Part shown: positions 28,339-39,211 of the stretch, piece after piece
Layout of the letters: each line of letters begins with the position of its first letter
Numbering within the stretch: the first letter of the stretch is position 1
From: Pseudomonadota bacterium
GTDB lineage: Bacteria; Myxococcota_A; UBA796; GCA-2862545
DNA: 64,000 nt
NCBI GenBank assembly: GCA_023954855.1
Contig: JAGSGY010000002.1
Coordinates: 168,940 to 232,939 of the forward strand
Reading direction: 5' to 3'
Position numbers and translations under genes: made by a program
Notes under the pieces: model-generated
The model's database searches: none
The model's input: only the letters and a program-made list of their open reading frames with translations
Told to the model about the DNA's origin: nothing

Positions 28339-29910
28339 ATGGCCGCAGCGACCGATCTCGTCTTCCTGTCCGGCCCGCTGGAGGGCACCCGGCTCGAGCT
28401 CGACCCAAAGGAGACGCTGCGACTTGGACGCAAGCGCACGGGTGTCGACCTTGAGGACCCACTCGTGTCCCTCGACCACGCGTCTGTGACCTACGGGAAT
28501 GACGGGTATTGGATCACCGATCTCGGCTCGGCCTCGGGCACCTTCGTGAACGGTACGGAGCTCGGTGAGGCGGCGGTCCGGCTGAAGCTCGGTGACCTCA
28601 TTCGGATCGGTGAGAGTGAGCTCCGGGTCGCTGAGCGGCCCATTCAGAACTTGCTTCGCATGGTCCTGATCGTGTGCATCATCCTCGCGTCCATGCCCTT
28701 GGTTTACCACTTCGTGCAGAATCAGCCGCTTGCCTACGATCCCACTGTGTCCCTTCGAGGCGAGGTGAACGGCGCGGACGGGCCCCATCAGAAGTTGACG
28801 GTTCCGAAGGGCTTCATTCGCAGAGAGGGCGTCGACCATCGAGGCCTTCAGCACACCAACACGACCGACATCGACAACAACGGGGTCGACGAAGTCTGGC
28901 TCTCGAGTGCGGTGAATCGCTACGTGATCAGTCTGGACGCGCGAGGTGCTTGGACCTACCACGGGTCAGTCGCGACGACCTGTCGCGAGCTTCCGGGCAC
29001 TACGGCGGCCCCGGAGTTTGACTGCGGTGGGATCCGGTGGCGATGGCGTGATGGAAAGTACATTCCCCTGCGCCTCGACGGACTGGTGGTCTGGACCCGA
29101 GAGGGCAAAGGCAAGCCGGTGCGTCCCTTCGTGGTCCCCGGTGTCAATGAGCCCGAACTCGTCGGCTGGCTGCAGGCGCGGGGGGTCAACGAGCCCATCC
29201 ACTACCTGCTCTGCGAAGGGTTCATCCCAGGAGCGCCGCCGCAAGTGCTCACGACATCTGGCGCCGTACGCCCGCTCTCGAAGGGGTGCCTGCGTGAGGT
29301 CCGGGTAGACGCTCAGGGACTGTCGAGTGGACCGCCGGCTGCGCTGGCCTTCACGGCTGCAGGAGCGATCGCGCTCAAGACGGATGCGTTCGTTCACCTG
29401 TCGGGTGGCGAGGAGGGGGCCTTCATCGGCCGCTCAGCCCTCGGGGTTCGCGACTCGCTCCGAGCCAGTCCTGTCGTCAAGCTGCGAGGAAAGGTGCAGT
29501 TCGAAGGTGAGACGACCGACGGGGATGCGCTTGCGGGCGAGACCGCCACGATTCCAACCCATGCTTTGATTCGAAGCGAAGACAACGCCAAGTCGCCGGT
29601 GGTGAAAGCCCAGCTGCTGTCTGCGGGGACCGCACGGCTCGCTGGCGGTGGATGCGTGGAGCTCGAGGTCAGCACTGAGAACTGGAGCTGCTCGCTCGGG
29701 AAGGCTTGTCGCTCGGGCTCGACCTTCCTCTCGGTGGACGAGGTGGGCTGCGGGGCTCGAACGCACCTCCTGACGGTGCCGTACAGCGGTGGCCGTGTGT
29801 ACGGGAAGTCCGGGGCCGTGGAAGTGATCGCCGAGGTTGCGAGTGAAGCGGAGCGGGTGCGTACGGACGTACTCCGAACGCAGATCTACATTCGTCCGAC
29901 GACACCCTAA
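28339..29910 (+). CDS. FHA-domain protein with one membrane span
   Basis: A phosphothreonine-recognition protein. The ATG at 28339, with GAGGA upstream, gives 523 residues. Residues 5-95 form an FHA domain with LRLGRKRTGVDL, VSLDHASV and GSASGTFVNGTEL, keeping the Arg, Ser-x-x-His and Asn pattern. A membrane span (MVLIVCIILASMPLVYHFV) follows at about 108-126, so FHA is cytoplasmic and the 380-residue C-terminal part, which contains several cysteines, is outside the inner membrane. It is divergent from the rhomboid-like gene across 198 bases and convergent with lexA. Confidence 0.82.
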   Translation: MAAATDLVFLSGPLEGTRLELDPKETLRLGRKRTGVDLEDPLVSLDHASVTYGNDGYWITDLGSASGTFVNGTELGEAAVRLKLGDLIRIGESELRVAERPIQNLLRMVLIVCIILASMPLVYHFVQNQPLAYDPTVSLRGEVNGADGPHQKLTVPKGFIRREGVDHRGLQHTNTTDIDNNGVDEVWLSSAVNRYVISLDARGAWTYHGSVATTCRELPGTTAAPEFDCGGIRWRWRDGKYIPLRLDGLVVWTREGKGKPVRPFVVPGVNEPELVGWLQARGVNEPIHYLLCEGFIPGAPPQVLTTSGAVRPLSKGCLREVRVDAQGLSSGPPAALAFTAAGAIALKTDAFVHLSGGEEGAFIGRSALGVRDSLRASPVVKLRGKVQFEGETTDGDALAGETATIPTHALIRSEDNAKSPVVKAQLLSAGTARLAGGGCVELEVSTENWSCSLGKACRSGSTFLSVDEVGCGARTHLLTVPYSGGRVYGKSGAVEVIAEVASEAERVRTDVLRTQIYIRPTTP

Positions 29911-29923
29911 GGGGGGCGGCGAA

Positions 29924-30574
29924 CTAGAGCTGGCGGAACACGCCGACGGCAACGCCCACAATCTGGGTGTCACCGCTCTGCCGGTCGACGTAGATTGGGT
30001 CCATCGCGGAGTTGGCGGGCTGGAGCCGAATGCGGTCTCCCTCGGGGAAGAACCGCTTCACGGTAGCGTCGCCGTCGACCATCACCACGGCGATCTCACC
30101 GCTACGGGCGTTCGCCTGCTGCTTCACGAGCAGTAGGTCGCCTTCGTGAATACCGTCTTCGATCATCGAGTCTCCGGTCACGACCAGAGCGAACACGTTG
30201 CCGCCGTTCGGCAGAAGCGAGGTGTCGAGGCGCATAGTGCCCTCGTAGTTCTCTTGAGCGAGGAGGGGAGCGCCCGCGGCGATGCGGCCCAGAATCGGGA
30301 CCCCGACGACGCCCTCTTGCACGAAAGTGCCCGTCGCACGCTCGGTGGGACGCAGCGAGCGAGAGGTGCCACGACTGCCGACGCGCTCGAGGTAGCCCTT
30401 TCGGATGAGGGCCTTGATGTGGTCGCTCACGCCGTTCGTGCTTCCGATCCCCAGCGCCGCGCCGATCTCGCGGTACGAAGGCGCGACCCCGCTCTGGTCG
30501 ATGGCCCCAAGGATAAACTCGAGGATGTCGGTCTGCCGGGGGGAGAGGTCTTCCACGAAAGCTCCACTGCACAT
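29924..30574 (-). CDS. lexA: LexA repressor
   Basis: SOS-response repressor that cleaves itself when bound to RecA filaments. The ATG at 30574 gives 216 residues. The winged helix (SPRQTDILEFILGAI, PSYREIGAALGI, VSDHIKALIRKGYL) is followed by the cleavage site Ala100-Gly101 within RIAAGAPL and the catalytic pair Ser136 (VTGDSMIEDG) and Lys173 (DATVKRF). The upstream frame to 30625 has no support. A LexA-box-like site overlaps its own promoter. It faces the MoxR operon divergently. Confidence 0.95.
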   Translation of the reverse strand: MCSGAFVEDLSPRQTDILEFILGAIDQSGVAPSYREIGAALGIGSTNGVSDHIKALIRKGYLERVGSRGTSRSLRPTERATGTFVQEGVVGVPILGRIAAGAPLLAQENYEGTMRLDTSLLPNGGNVFALVVTGDSMIEDGIHEGDLLLVKQQANARSGEIAVVMVDGDATVKRFFPEGDRIRLQPANSAMDPIYVDRQSGDTQIVGVAVGVFRQL

Positions 30575-30581
30575 GCGTTTC

Positions 30582-30598
30582 GATGAACGTGTGTGCAG
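30582..30598 (-). promoter_or_regulatory. LexA box at the lexA promoter
   Basis: The minus-strand sequence CTGCACACACGTTCATC matches 15 of 17 positions of the asymmetric Myxococcus xanthus LexA motif as I recall it (CTRHAMRYBYGTTCAGS). It lies 7-24 bases upstream of the lexA ATG and just downstream of the proposed -10, an ideal place for autorepression. Confidence 0.6.
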
Positions 30599-30625
30599 TA
30601 TGTCTCGCGCCCCAACGCGCGTCAA
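30597..30625 (-). promoter_or_regulatory. Candidate lexA promoter
   Basis: Minus-strand TTGACG (30625-30620) and CATACT (30602-30597) are spaced by 17 bases. The start point would fall inside the LexA box, consistent with autoregulation. Confidence 0.5.
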
Positions 30626-30725
30626 GCAGGTCGCGGCGTGTCTCGGGACGTCAAATGACTTGAGGTGCGGAACGTGCCGGCGTTAGCGGAGTCCATGGTA
30701 GACGGGTACGTCCCGACCGAGGCTC

Positions 30726-33700
30726 ATGCTCCAGGACCTGAACCGCATTGCCAGCTTTGTCCGCGGCCTCGCCCGTCGGGAGCGCGCGGTCTTGCTTGGC
30801 CAGGTGGCCCTGCAAGTGGGTCTGCTTGCGCTTGTGGCTGTTCTTCTCGGGCTTTTGGCGGCGGCCTCTAGGTGGGACCGGGCAGGCGCTGCGGCCCTGC
30901 TGATGCTGGTGATGGGGGTGGGCGTCTGGGCGGTTGCCGCGCTTCCGCTCCTTCGCCGCTGGCGTGCCGCGGGCGATCGGCTGCGGCAGGCCCGACTCGT
31001 CGAGGCGCTGGACCCGGAACTCGCTGGCCGTCTTGTGACCTCGGTCGAGCGAGTCGATGGGCCCGTGGGCCAGGAGTCGCCGGCCATCCTAGGCTTGATG
31101 GCGAAGCGTGCGGTCTCTCGAGTGCAGGGTGTCGATCCAGGCTCGGTCCACTCCGCGCGCCCGTTGCTGTGGCGGATAGGCGCGATCGTGGCGCTGTTCG
31201 CAGTGAACTGTCTCGCGACGTTAGTCGTTCCGGGGGGGGCGTCGGGTGCGTGGCACTTCTGGACCTCGGCGTTTGGGCCCGCGACCGCCGCGGCAGCCGT
31301 TGACTCTGACGGGTTGGCAGCGCGCAGCGTCATCGGCGACATCGTGTTGGAGTACGTCTACCCCGCGTATACCGGCCTCGATCCGCTGCTCGTCCCGAAC
31401 TCGACGGGCGACATCCACGCTCCCCCGGGCACGACTGTTCAGATTTCGGCGAGGGTGGGGCAACACGCCGATGCTGCAGCACTGGTGGCGTACGACGAAC
31501 CGCCCCTAGATGCGGGGCTCAATGCGCGGCGCCTCGAGGGAAACCTCACTGTGCAGGCCGATCCGGGAAGCTGGCAGTTTGTGGTCTACCGCAGCGGGGA
31601 GCCGTTTCCTTCGAACGACTTCGCGATTGACCCCGAGATCGACCTCCCTCCGGAAGTGACCCTCGACTTCGCAGACGACGTCCTGGAGGTCGCCGTAAAC
31701 GAAGCCTTTGGTCTGTCCTGGCGCGCACTCGACGACTACGGCATCCGAAAGGTTGACCTCGAGATTGACGGCGTCCCGGTGGGCGTCCCGTTGGCGCGTC
31801 CAGAGTCCAGGAAGGCCGAACTCTTCGATGCCAGCGTGCTCACGCCGCGCAAGCTCGGACTGCGCGAGGGGTCTCGGGTCGAGCTGGCCGTGGCCGCCTG
31901 GGACAACGATGCATGGTCGGGATCCAAGGCCGGGCGAAGCCGCACGATCGAGGTGGTTGTTCTCGGCGAACGTGGCGTCGACACCCGCTCGCTTGAGCGG
32001 GAGAACGAGCTCATCGAGGCACTGCTGACGGTGCTGGCCGACCACCTTGAGGAGCTGTTTCCACCCGGGACCGACTCTGGCTCCTTTGCTTCCTGGGGGG
32101 AGCGTGTTGCGGAGCGCCATGCAGCCTTTGACGACGCGTTGGCCGCTTGGGGTGGTGTCGAGGTGCTCGAGGGTCCATCCCAGAAGGCGGCGTCGACCGT
32201 GCGGCGCTCTGGGCGTGAGCTGGTTCGGTACTCGCAGATCGCCTTCGTTCCGGGACTCAAGGAGGCCCCACTCCCCCAGAGTGTGCAAGAGCTGGCCGAG
32301 ATGCGTCTCGGCCATATCGTGGTCGTGGAGCAGGCCATCCTGATGCTCGACCAAATGGCGCAGGGGCGGTTGTTGCGGGAGCTCATGAGCGTGTCCGAGG
32401 AGCTTGAGGGCACCGCGCAGAACTTGCGGGACATGGCGGAACGCGGCGCGGATCCCGTCGAGATGTTTGCTCGTCTCGAGCGTCTGGAGGAGCAGCTCAA
32501 ACGCATTGCTGAACTCACCGCGGAGCTAAAGCGCGGTCCGCTGAAGAGCTTCGTCAACCAGCGCTCTACCGAGATGAGCATGCTCACCGAAGAGATCCGC
32601 AAGGCCCTCGAGGCTGGCGACACGGAGCTCGCAGAAGAGCTGATGGCTCGCCTCGCCGAGCAGGTGCAGCAGCTGGCGGAGTCGATTCAGGACCAGATGC
32701 AGCAGTCCCAAGAACAGGACGACGAGCTGATGGACAACGCTCGGGATCTCGTGAAGGACATGGAAGAGCTCGAGCAAGAACAGCGCGATCTGCAAGAACA
32801 GGTGCAAGAGCTGCGCGAGCAGGGTGATGAGAAGTCCGCTGAGAAGGCGGCCGAACTCTGGAAGGAGCTCGAAGAGGCGGGTGCGGAGCTGACCCGCCGC
32901 AGCGTGGCTTTCGAAGCGGCACTGGAGACCGCGGGACGCTCGCTCAACGAGAGGGAGCGCTCGGCATCTGCCTCTGACGAGTCGCGCAGGCTCGAGGAGT
33001 CCGCGGTGGCCCGTGACCTTCGCGGGGCGAGCCAAGGTGTGCGCGACCTCGACGAGGCATGGTTCCGCGTTGAGCAGTCGCGGCGGATCCAAGAACGCAT
33101 GGGGCGCGGGCCGGTGAAGGGGCCCGGTGGAGCAGAAGAGCGTCACGTGATTCGGCAGGTCGAGGAAGTCGAGCGCATCGTGCGCAAGCTCGAGGAGATG
33201 GCGCAGCAGTCCAACCCGGCTGTCGAGAGGCAAGCCCAGCGGCTCGAGCAGCAACAGCAGGAGCTCGAGCAGAAGCTCGAAGAGCTGTCGCAGCAAGCCC
33301 AAGAGGTCGGGCAGCAGATGCCCATTCAGCCGCAGGGCATGGGCGAGGCACTCGACGAGGCCGGCGAGCGCATGGAGTCCGCGGGACAGGAGCTTGGCGA
33401 AGGGCGTCCGATGCAAGCCGAAGGTGAGCAGGGCATGGCCTCCGAGCGGATTGGCGATGCCCGCCGCGCCTTGCAGGAGTCGATGCGGCAGTCGCAGCAG
33501 ATTCCGGGGCCTGCGGGCGGCGAGGACCAGCAGGAACAGGGGGAGGGCGGCGAAGGCGGACAGCAGCCCGAAGAGGGCCAGCAGCGACGTGGTGACCGCG
33601 AGATCGACATCCCCAGTGCCGAGGAATTCCGCACCCCCGAAGAGTACCGCCGCATGCTTCTGGAGGGCATGGAAGGTGATGTTCCCGAGGAGTACCGCGC

Positions 33701-33740
33701 CTTGAAGAAGCGCTACTTCGAAGAGCTGGTGCACCAATGA
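30726..33740 (+). CDS. DUF4175-type membrane protein with long coiled coil
   Basis: First gene of the MoxR operon, 1004 residues. Two hydrophobic spans near residues 22-75 and a third near 150-170 are followed by a beta-rich periplasmic-type region. From about residue 520 to the end lies a long Glu/Gln-rich helical coiled coil with many LEELxQQ-like segments, ending near YRALKKRYFEELVHQ. The architecture fits DUF4175 proteins found beside MoxR, DUF58 and DUF4159 genes. It is likely an inner-membrane scaffold. The stop overlaps the next start by four bases (ATGA). Confidence 0.8.
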   Translation: MLQDLNRIASFVRGLARRERAVLLGQVALQVGLLALVAVLLGLLAAASRWDRAGAAALLMLVMGVGVWAVAALPLLRRWRAAGDRLRQARLVEALDPELAGRLVTSVERVDGPVGQESPAILGLMAKRAVSRVQGVDPGSVHSARPLLWRIGAIVALFAVNCLATLVVPGGASGAWHFWTSAFGPATAAAAVDSDGLAARSVIGDIVLEYVYPAYTGLDPLLVPNSTGDIHAPPGTTVQISARVGQHADAAALVAYDEPPLDAGLNARRLEGNLTVQADPGSWQFVVYRSGEPFPSNDFAIDPEIDLPPEVTLDFADDVLEVAVNEAFGLSWRALDDYGIRKVDLEIDGVPVGVPLARPESRKAELFDASVLTPRKLGLREGSRVELAVAAWDNDAWSGSKAGRSRTIEVVVLGERGVDTRSLERENELIEALLTVLADHLEELFPPGTDSGSFASWGERVAERHAAFDDALAAWGGVEVLEGPSQKAASTVRRSGRELVRYSQIAFVPGLKEAPLPQSVQELAEMRLGHIVVVEQAILMLDQMAQGRLLRELMSVSEELEGTAQNLRDMAERGADPVEMFARLERLEEQLKRIAELTAELKRGPLKSFVNQRSTEMSMLTEEIRKALEAGDTELAEELMARLAEQVQQLAESIQDQMQQSQEQDDELMDNARDLVKDMEELEQEQRDLQEQVQELREQGDEKSAEKAAELWKELEEAGAELTRRSVAFEAALETAGRSLNERERSASASDESRRLEESAVARDLRGASQGVRDLDEAWFRVEQSRRIQERMGRGPVKGPGGAEERHVIRQVEEVERIVRKLEEMAQQSNPAVERQAQRLEQQQQELEQKLEELSQQAQEVGQQMPIQPQGMGEALDEAGERMESAGQELGEGRPMQAEGEQGMASERIGDARRALQESMRQSQQIPGPAGGEDQQEQGEGGEGGQQPEEGQQRRGDREIDIPSAEEFRTPEEYRRMLLEGMEGDVPEEYRALKKRYFEELVHQ

Positions 33741-35266
33741 GTGCGTTGGTCCTACTGCTGGCGGCTGCGTTTGGCGCGACCGTGACCGAGGGCGACCGCT
33801 GCTTGCGGGCCAACGACGTGGCCTGCGCCGAGGCCGTCGTCGAAGCCCTCGACGCCGAGAACTCCACAGATCCACTGGCGCTGGCGCTCGCCGCGCGGAC
33901 CGCCTTCTTCGCGGGCGAGCACGAACGGGCTGCGGGACTGGCCGGCAAGGCACGCCGTGCGGGCTACACCGAGAAGTACTCCGAGCTCTCTCAGATCGAG
34001 GCCACTGCAGAGGCTACGTCGGGTTGGACCACCGCCGACCGGGGTCGCTGGAAGGCGACCTATGCCCCCGGCGTCGACGCCATCCTCATCGATGACGCCG
34101 TAGAGACGGTTCGCCTCGCCGACGCTGCGTACGCACCGGTGTTGGGCGCCGGCCCTCCGGCTGGGACCATTGTCGAGCTGTACCCCGAGCCGCGAAGCTT
34201 CACGGCTGCGTCTGGCCTTCCTCGGTCCGCCATCGAGACCACGGGAGTCGTCGCCATCTCGAAGTGGGCGCGCCTGTTGGTGATGTCACCCCGCTCCCGC
34301 GCGCTCGGATATGGCTGGCGGGACACCGTGGCGCATGAGTACGTGCACCTGGTCGTGGCGTATCAGACCGATGACCACGCGCCCGTCTGGCTCCAAGAAG
34401 CCGTCGCGAAGTACCTCGACAACCGCTGGCGCGATGGCAAGGACCACTTCCGGCTCTCGGTCCGACAAGAGGGGCTGCTCGCCGAGGCTCTCGCCGGGGA
34501 TGCTCTCGTGCCCTTCGAGAAGATGCACCCGTCCTTGGCGCTGCTCGACAGCCAGGAAGAGGCGGCGCTCGCATATGCACAGTTGGCGTCGCTAATGGAG
34601 TACTGCTTCGAGACCGCCGGAGACGACGTTCTGCTACGGGTCCTACCGAGGGTGAAGACCGGCGAGGACCCGCGTATCGCTCTGGCTGACGAAGCTGGAA
34701 AGAAGAGCTTCGACAAGCTGCTTGCCGACTGGCGCGAGTGGATTTCCCAGCGGGGCCTGGTCGCCCGCAAGCTCGAGGAGCTGAACCTCGTCTTCGCGGG
34801 CGGAAACGCCGAGGACGTGGACCCTGTGCTCGCTCAGCGTCGAGACCTCGCAGGGTTCGTTCGACTCGGTGACCTGTTGCTTGAGCGAGACCGTCCCCAG
34901 GCCGCCCTCGTCGAGTACGAAAAGGCACTCGACCCTGAAGAGCCCAACTCGCCGCTGCTCTCGAATCGCCTGGCAGAGGTCTACCTCGAGCTCGGTCAGC
35001 CCGCCGATGCACGTAAGGCGCTGGAAGCTTCGCTGGTGGACTACCCAGAGTTCGGGATGTCGCACAAGACCCTCGGCAGCATCTTGAGGTCCGAAGGACG
35101 ACAGCGTGAGGCCTTCGAGGCGTATCAGGCGGCGGCCGAGATCAACCCCTTCGACCCGTCGGTCCAAGAGGCCCTGCAACAGCTCGCCGAAGCTCTCGGC
35201 GACCGCACGAGCGCGGCGCGCTACAGCCGCTACCTCGTCATCCTCCGCCGCGGCGGAGAGGGATGA
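33737..35266 (+). CDS. Peptidase MA-like gluzincin metalloprotease with TPRs
   Basis: A 509-residue predicted exported zinc peptidase. A signal-like N terminus (ALVLLLAAAFGAT) is followed by helical TPR-like segments, the zinc motif HEYVH at residues 199-203 with a downstream glutamate in WLQEAVAKY near 221 (gluzincin pattern), and C-terminal TPRs (VRLGDLLLERDRPQAALVEY, SNRLAEVYLELGQPADARKA). It is translationally coupled to the DUF4175 gene and followed by the MoxR ATPase. Substrates are unknown; proteolysis at the envelope is plausible. Confidence 0.78.
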   Translation: MSALVLLLAAAFGATVTEGDRCLRANDVACAEAVVEALDAENSTDPLALALAARTAFFAGEHERAAGLAGKARRAGYTEKYSELSQIEATAEATSGWTTADRGRWKATYAPGVDAILIDDAVETVRLADAAYAPVLGAGPPAGTIVELYPEPRSFTAASGLPRSAIETTGVVAISKWARLLVMSPRSRALGYGWRDTVAHEYVHLVVAYQTDDHAPVWLQEAVAKYLDNRWRDGKDHFRLSVRQEGLLAEALAGDALVPFEKMHPSLALLDSQEEAALAYAQLASLMEYCFETAGDDVLLRVLPRVKTGEDPRIALADEAGKKSFDKLLADWREWISQRGLVARKLEELNLVFAGGNAEDVDPVLAQRRDLAGFVRLGDLLLERDRPQAALVEYEKALDPEEPNSPLLSNRLAEVYLELGQPADARKALEASLVDYPEFGMSHKTLGSILRSEGRQREAFEAYQAAAEINPFDPSVQEALQQLAEALGDRTSAARYSRYLVILRRGGEG

Positions 35267-35284
35267 ATTCCAATGGGAGAGACC

Positions 35285-36259
<975 letters not shown>

Positions 36260-36260
36260 C

Positions 36261-37178
36261 GTGAGTTGGGATCCCGCCGTCCTTGCGCGTATTCGGCACC
36301 TCCACCTTCGGGCGCGGGTGCTGACGGATAGCTTGCTGATGGGCGAGCACCGGTCCCGCCGAGTGGGCCAGGCGGTGGAGTTTGCCGACTACCAGGAGTA
36401 CCAGCCCGGAGCCGACCTTCGGTTCCTCGACTGGAAGGTGCTCGCGAGATCGGACCGGCTAGTCATCAAGCGCTTCGAGACCGAGACGGAGCTGCCCTGC
36501 ACGGTCGTGGTCGACCTCTCAGCGGACCTCGCGACCGGACAGACCGGACGCGGTGGATACCCGGATCTCGATGCCTCCAAGGCCGGTTACGCTCTGACGC
36601 TGGCCGCCACGCTGCTTTTCTATCTGCATCGGCACGGAGAGCCTGTCGGGCTTGAGATCGTGGCTGGCGAAGGGTGTGCGTTCCCGAGCCTGCCTCCCCG
36701 AACGGGCAAGAACCACTTGCAGCAGTGCTTTGTCGCCCTCGCCAGCGTGCGTCCGGCGGGCCGCGCCGATCTCGCTGCGGCCCTGGTTCGCGTCGGGTCA
36801 CGCACGCGTCGGCGCAGCTGGGTCGGCCTGATCACCGATGGCATGGAGGAGCCCTCCGAGTGGCTTCCGGCGCTGTCCGCGTTCTCACGGCGTCGCGCAG
36901 ATGTGCGCCTCTTCCACCTCTTCGACCGCGAGGAGTGGACCCTCGGATTCAAGGATGCGTCGGTCTTCTACTCCCCCGAGGGAGGGCAAGAGCTCGCCGT
37001 GGACCCAGTGGGCGCGCGCGAGGCGTTTGCCGAGGTCGTGGATGAGTACGTGACCGAAGTCCGAAGTGGGGTCGTCCGTTGGGGCGGTCGCTACGTCCCT
37101 GTCGGAACGGACAGGGCCATGGAAGATGCGATTCGTCGCGCGATTCTCGACGGCATGGCGGAGGGCTCTTGGGCCTGA
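36261..37178 (+). CDS. DUF58 domain protein
   Basis: A 305-residue protein of the DUF58 family, which pairs with MoxR ATPases and has a VWA-like fold. The family signature is RRVGQAVEFADYQEYQPGADLRFLDW-type (near residues 32-57), then ARSDRLVIKRFETETELPC and VVVDLSADL. The VWA metal motif reads DLSADL, an imperfect DxSxS, so metal binding may be weak. The start is a GTG. The end overlaps the next VWA gene by ten bases. Confidence 0.88.
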   Translation: MSWDPAVLARIRHLHLRARVLTDSLLMGEHRSRRVGQAVEFADYQEYQPGADLRFLDWKVLARSDRLVIKRFETETELPCTVVVDLSADLATGQTGRGGYPDLDASKAGYALTLAATLLFYLHRHGEPVGLEIVAGEGCAFPSLPPRTGKNHLQQCFVALASVRPAGRADLAAALVRVGSRTRRRSWVGLITDGMEEPSEWLPALSAFSRRRADVRLFHLFDREEWTLGFKDASVFYSPEGGQELAVDPVGAREAFAEVVDEYVTEVRSGVVRWGGRYVPVGTDRAMEDAIRRAILDGMAEGSWA

Positions 37179-39211
37179 GCCTTCTCGCGCCTCTGGCCTT
37201 GGGACTCGCCGTACTCGGCGTGCTTCCCGTGCTCGCGCACTTGGCGAGACAGACGCCGAAGGACCGAAAGGCATTCGGTGCGATGCTGCTGCTCGAACGG
37301 GTGGTGAAGCGACTTCGCCGTCGCCGACGTGTGAAGGACCCGTGGCTGCTATTGATGCGCTTGCTCGCCCTCGCGGCACTCTTCCTCGCAGTTTCGGGGC
37401 CGGTGCTCTCGTACCACGACGGCACCCCAGAGTTCGGTGGAAGCGGCAGGGTCGTGCTCGTGCTCGACCGCAGCGCGTCGATGACGATGAGCGACCGTGG
37501 GTCCACGCTGTTCTCACGGGCCCGTGCTGACGCGGTGGCGGTGGTGGGCTCGTTGCCAGAAGGGACACTGCTCGGTGCAGTGGTCTTCGACAGCGAGGCG
37601 CTCCGATTGACCTCGGCCCTGACGACAGATGCGGCTTCGATTGGGGCGCGTCTCGCGGATGTGGCGCCGACCGGCGGCACCTCCAACCTGCAGGCCGCCC
37701 TTCACGAGGCGAGGGGACTGCTTGGTGGAGAGCCGGGCGAGGTCCTTCTCTTCTCGGATGAGGCCGGGCCGCGCATCGTGCTCGACGCGCACACCGAGAT
37801 CGAGCGGTTGGTCGAGCTCGGAAGCGCGGTGTTGCCCCGCACGGTGCGGCCAGAGGTGGTGCGCAACGTCGCCGTGGTCTCCGCACATTACGGCAGCGGT
37901 ATCGAGGGCGGCACGGTCACGCTGCGCCTCGCGAACTTTTCGGACGAGCCGACCGAGGTGGCCTGCGAAGTCACGCTCCCCGACGGCGCTACGGTTCCCG
38001 TGTTCGTCGACCTACCTCCGGCTGGTGAAGCGGAAGAGCGGATTACGGTTCCCCCGGAGGCGCTCGGCGGTGTCGGACGGGTCAGCTGTGACGACCCCGC
38101 GATGTCCATCGACGATGACCGCTACTTCCACCTGCCCCGAGTCGGCGCCTCCCGCGTGTTGGTTGTCGATGGCGACCCCGGTGACACGCCGCTCCGCTCG
38201 GAGGTCTACTTCTTCGAGCGCGCACTCTCACCCTGGGGAGCCATGCAGTCCGGGTTTCGGCCGGATGTGGCCACGCCGGGCGGTGTGCTGGACGTCGACA
38301 CTGAGGAATACCGCGTCATCGTGTTGGCCAATGTCGGCGACCCGAGACCCCTCGGTCCACGGCTGACCGAGTTCGTTCGCTCCGGCGGTTCATTGGTGAT
38401 TGCAGCCGGCGACAACGTCACGGCAGACCGCTACAACGCGGCCTTCTCTTCAGTGCTGCCAAGTCCGCTTCGGCGTTCGCGTGCACTTGCCGACCGCGCC
38501 GAGCAGGGTGTGCCACTCGGGCTTCCCGACGTTCAGGCCGATATCTTCAAGCCCTTCCAGCGCTCGGGTCGGGCTGGATTCTCTCGGGTGCGCTCACACC
38601 GCGTGATGACGCTCGAGCCCTACGCGGAGAGCGAGGACGTCCGCACGCTGCTTCAGTACGAGGGCGACATTCCGGCTCTCGTCGAGAGGCGTCTCGGCAG
38701 CGGCCGCGTGGTGGTCTGGACGTCGACCCTCGATCTCGGCTGGACGAACCTGCCGCTTCAGGCCGTGTACATGCCGATGGTTCAGCGTCTGGTGACGGTG
38801 CTCGGAGGCGACACGTCTGGTGGCGCCGCGCGTCTCGATGGCCTGGTGGGTGAGCGCATTGCCGTACCGCTTCCCGACCTTGCGGCGGAGCCCGATGTAC
38901 TCGGCCCCGAGGGCGATGTGGTCCGAAGCCGCGTCGAAGCAAGTCAGCTCCTCTTTCAGCCGAAGACCGCAGGTGCCTACCAGGTGGTGCTACCCGGAAG
39001 CCCACCTCTGGCCTGGGTCGCTGTGAACTCAGACCCCGATGAGTCGGATGTGCGGCCGTACCACACCGTCGAGGAAGCTGAGAGCGCGCTAAACCCCGAG
39101 CTGTTTCGGGTGGAGTACGAGCTCGGTACCGTGCTGCTCGGCCTCTCGGGCCTGCTGTTCTTCGGACAAGCCCTGCTGATGACACGACGTAGGAGGACCG
39201 ATGAAGCCTAG
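37169..39211 (+). CDS. BatA/VWA-domain inner-membrane protein
   Basis: A 680-residue protein with an Aerotolerance BatA-type N terminus (LSLLAPLALGLAVLGVLPVLAH, then WLLLMRLLALAALFLAVSG), a VWA domain with the metal motif VLDRSASMTMS, a later beta domain with a class-I glutamine amidotransferase-like fold, and a C-terminal span (LLGLSGLLFFGQALLM) before a basic tail. The start chosen is TTG at 37169, with GGAGG five bases upstream; the frame before it is not supported. It overlaps DUF58 by ten bases and the DUF4159 gene by eleven. Confidence 0.85.
   Translation: MGLSLLAPLALGLAVLGVLPVLAHLARQTPKDRKAFGAMLLLERVVKRLRRRRRVKDPWLLLMRLLALAALFLAVSGPVLSYHDGTPEFGGSGRVVLVLDRSASMTMSDRGSTLFSRARADAVAVVGSLPEGTLLGAVVFDSEALRLTSALTTDAASIGARLADVAPTGGTSNLQAALHEARGLLGGEPGEVLLFSDEAGPRIVLDAHTEIERLVELGSAVLPRTVRPEVVRNVAVVSAHYGSGIEGGTVTLRLANFSDEPTEVACEVTLPDGATVPVFVDLPPAGEAEERITVPPEALGGVGRVSCDDPAMSIDDDRYFHLPRVGASRVLVVDGDPGDTPLRSEVYFFERALSPWGAMQSGFRPDVATPGGVLDVDTEEYRVIVLANVGDPRPLGPRLTEFVRSGGSLVIAAGDNVTADRYNAAFSSVLPSPLRRSRALADRAEQGVPLGLPDVQADIFKPFQRSGRAGFSRVRSHRVMTLEPYAESEDVRTLLQYEGDIPALVERRLGSGRVVVWTSTLDLGWTNLPLQAVYMPMVQRLVTVLGGDTSGGAARLDGLVGERIAVPLPDLAAEPDVLGPEGDVVRSRVEASQLLFQPKTAGAYQVVLPGSPPLAWVAVNSDPDESDVRPYHTVEEAESALNPELFRVEYELGTVLLGLSGLLFFGQALLMTRRRRTDEA

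Noticed and set aside
32500..33560. Repetitive Gln/Glu-rich sequence as a possible DNA repeat array
   Set aside because: The repetition is at protein level, from a coiled coil in the DUF4175-type protein; units are not regular in DNA.
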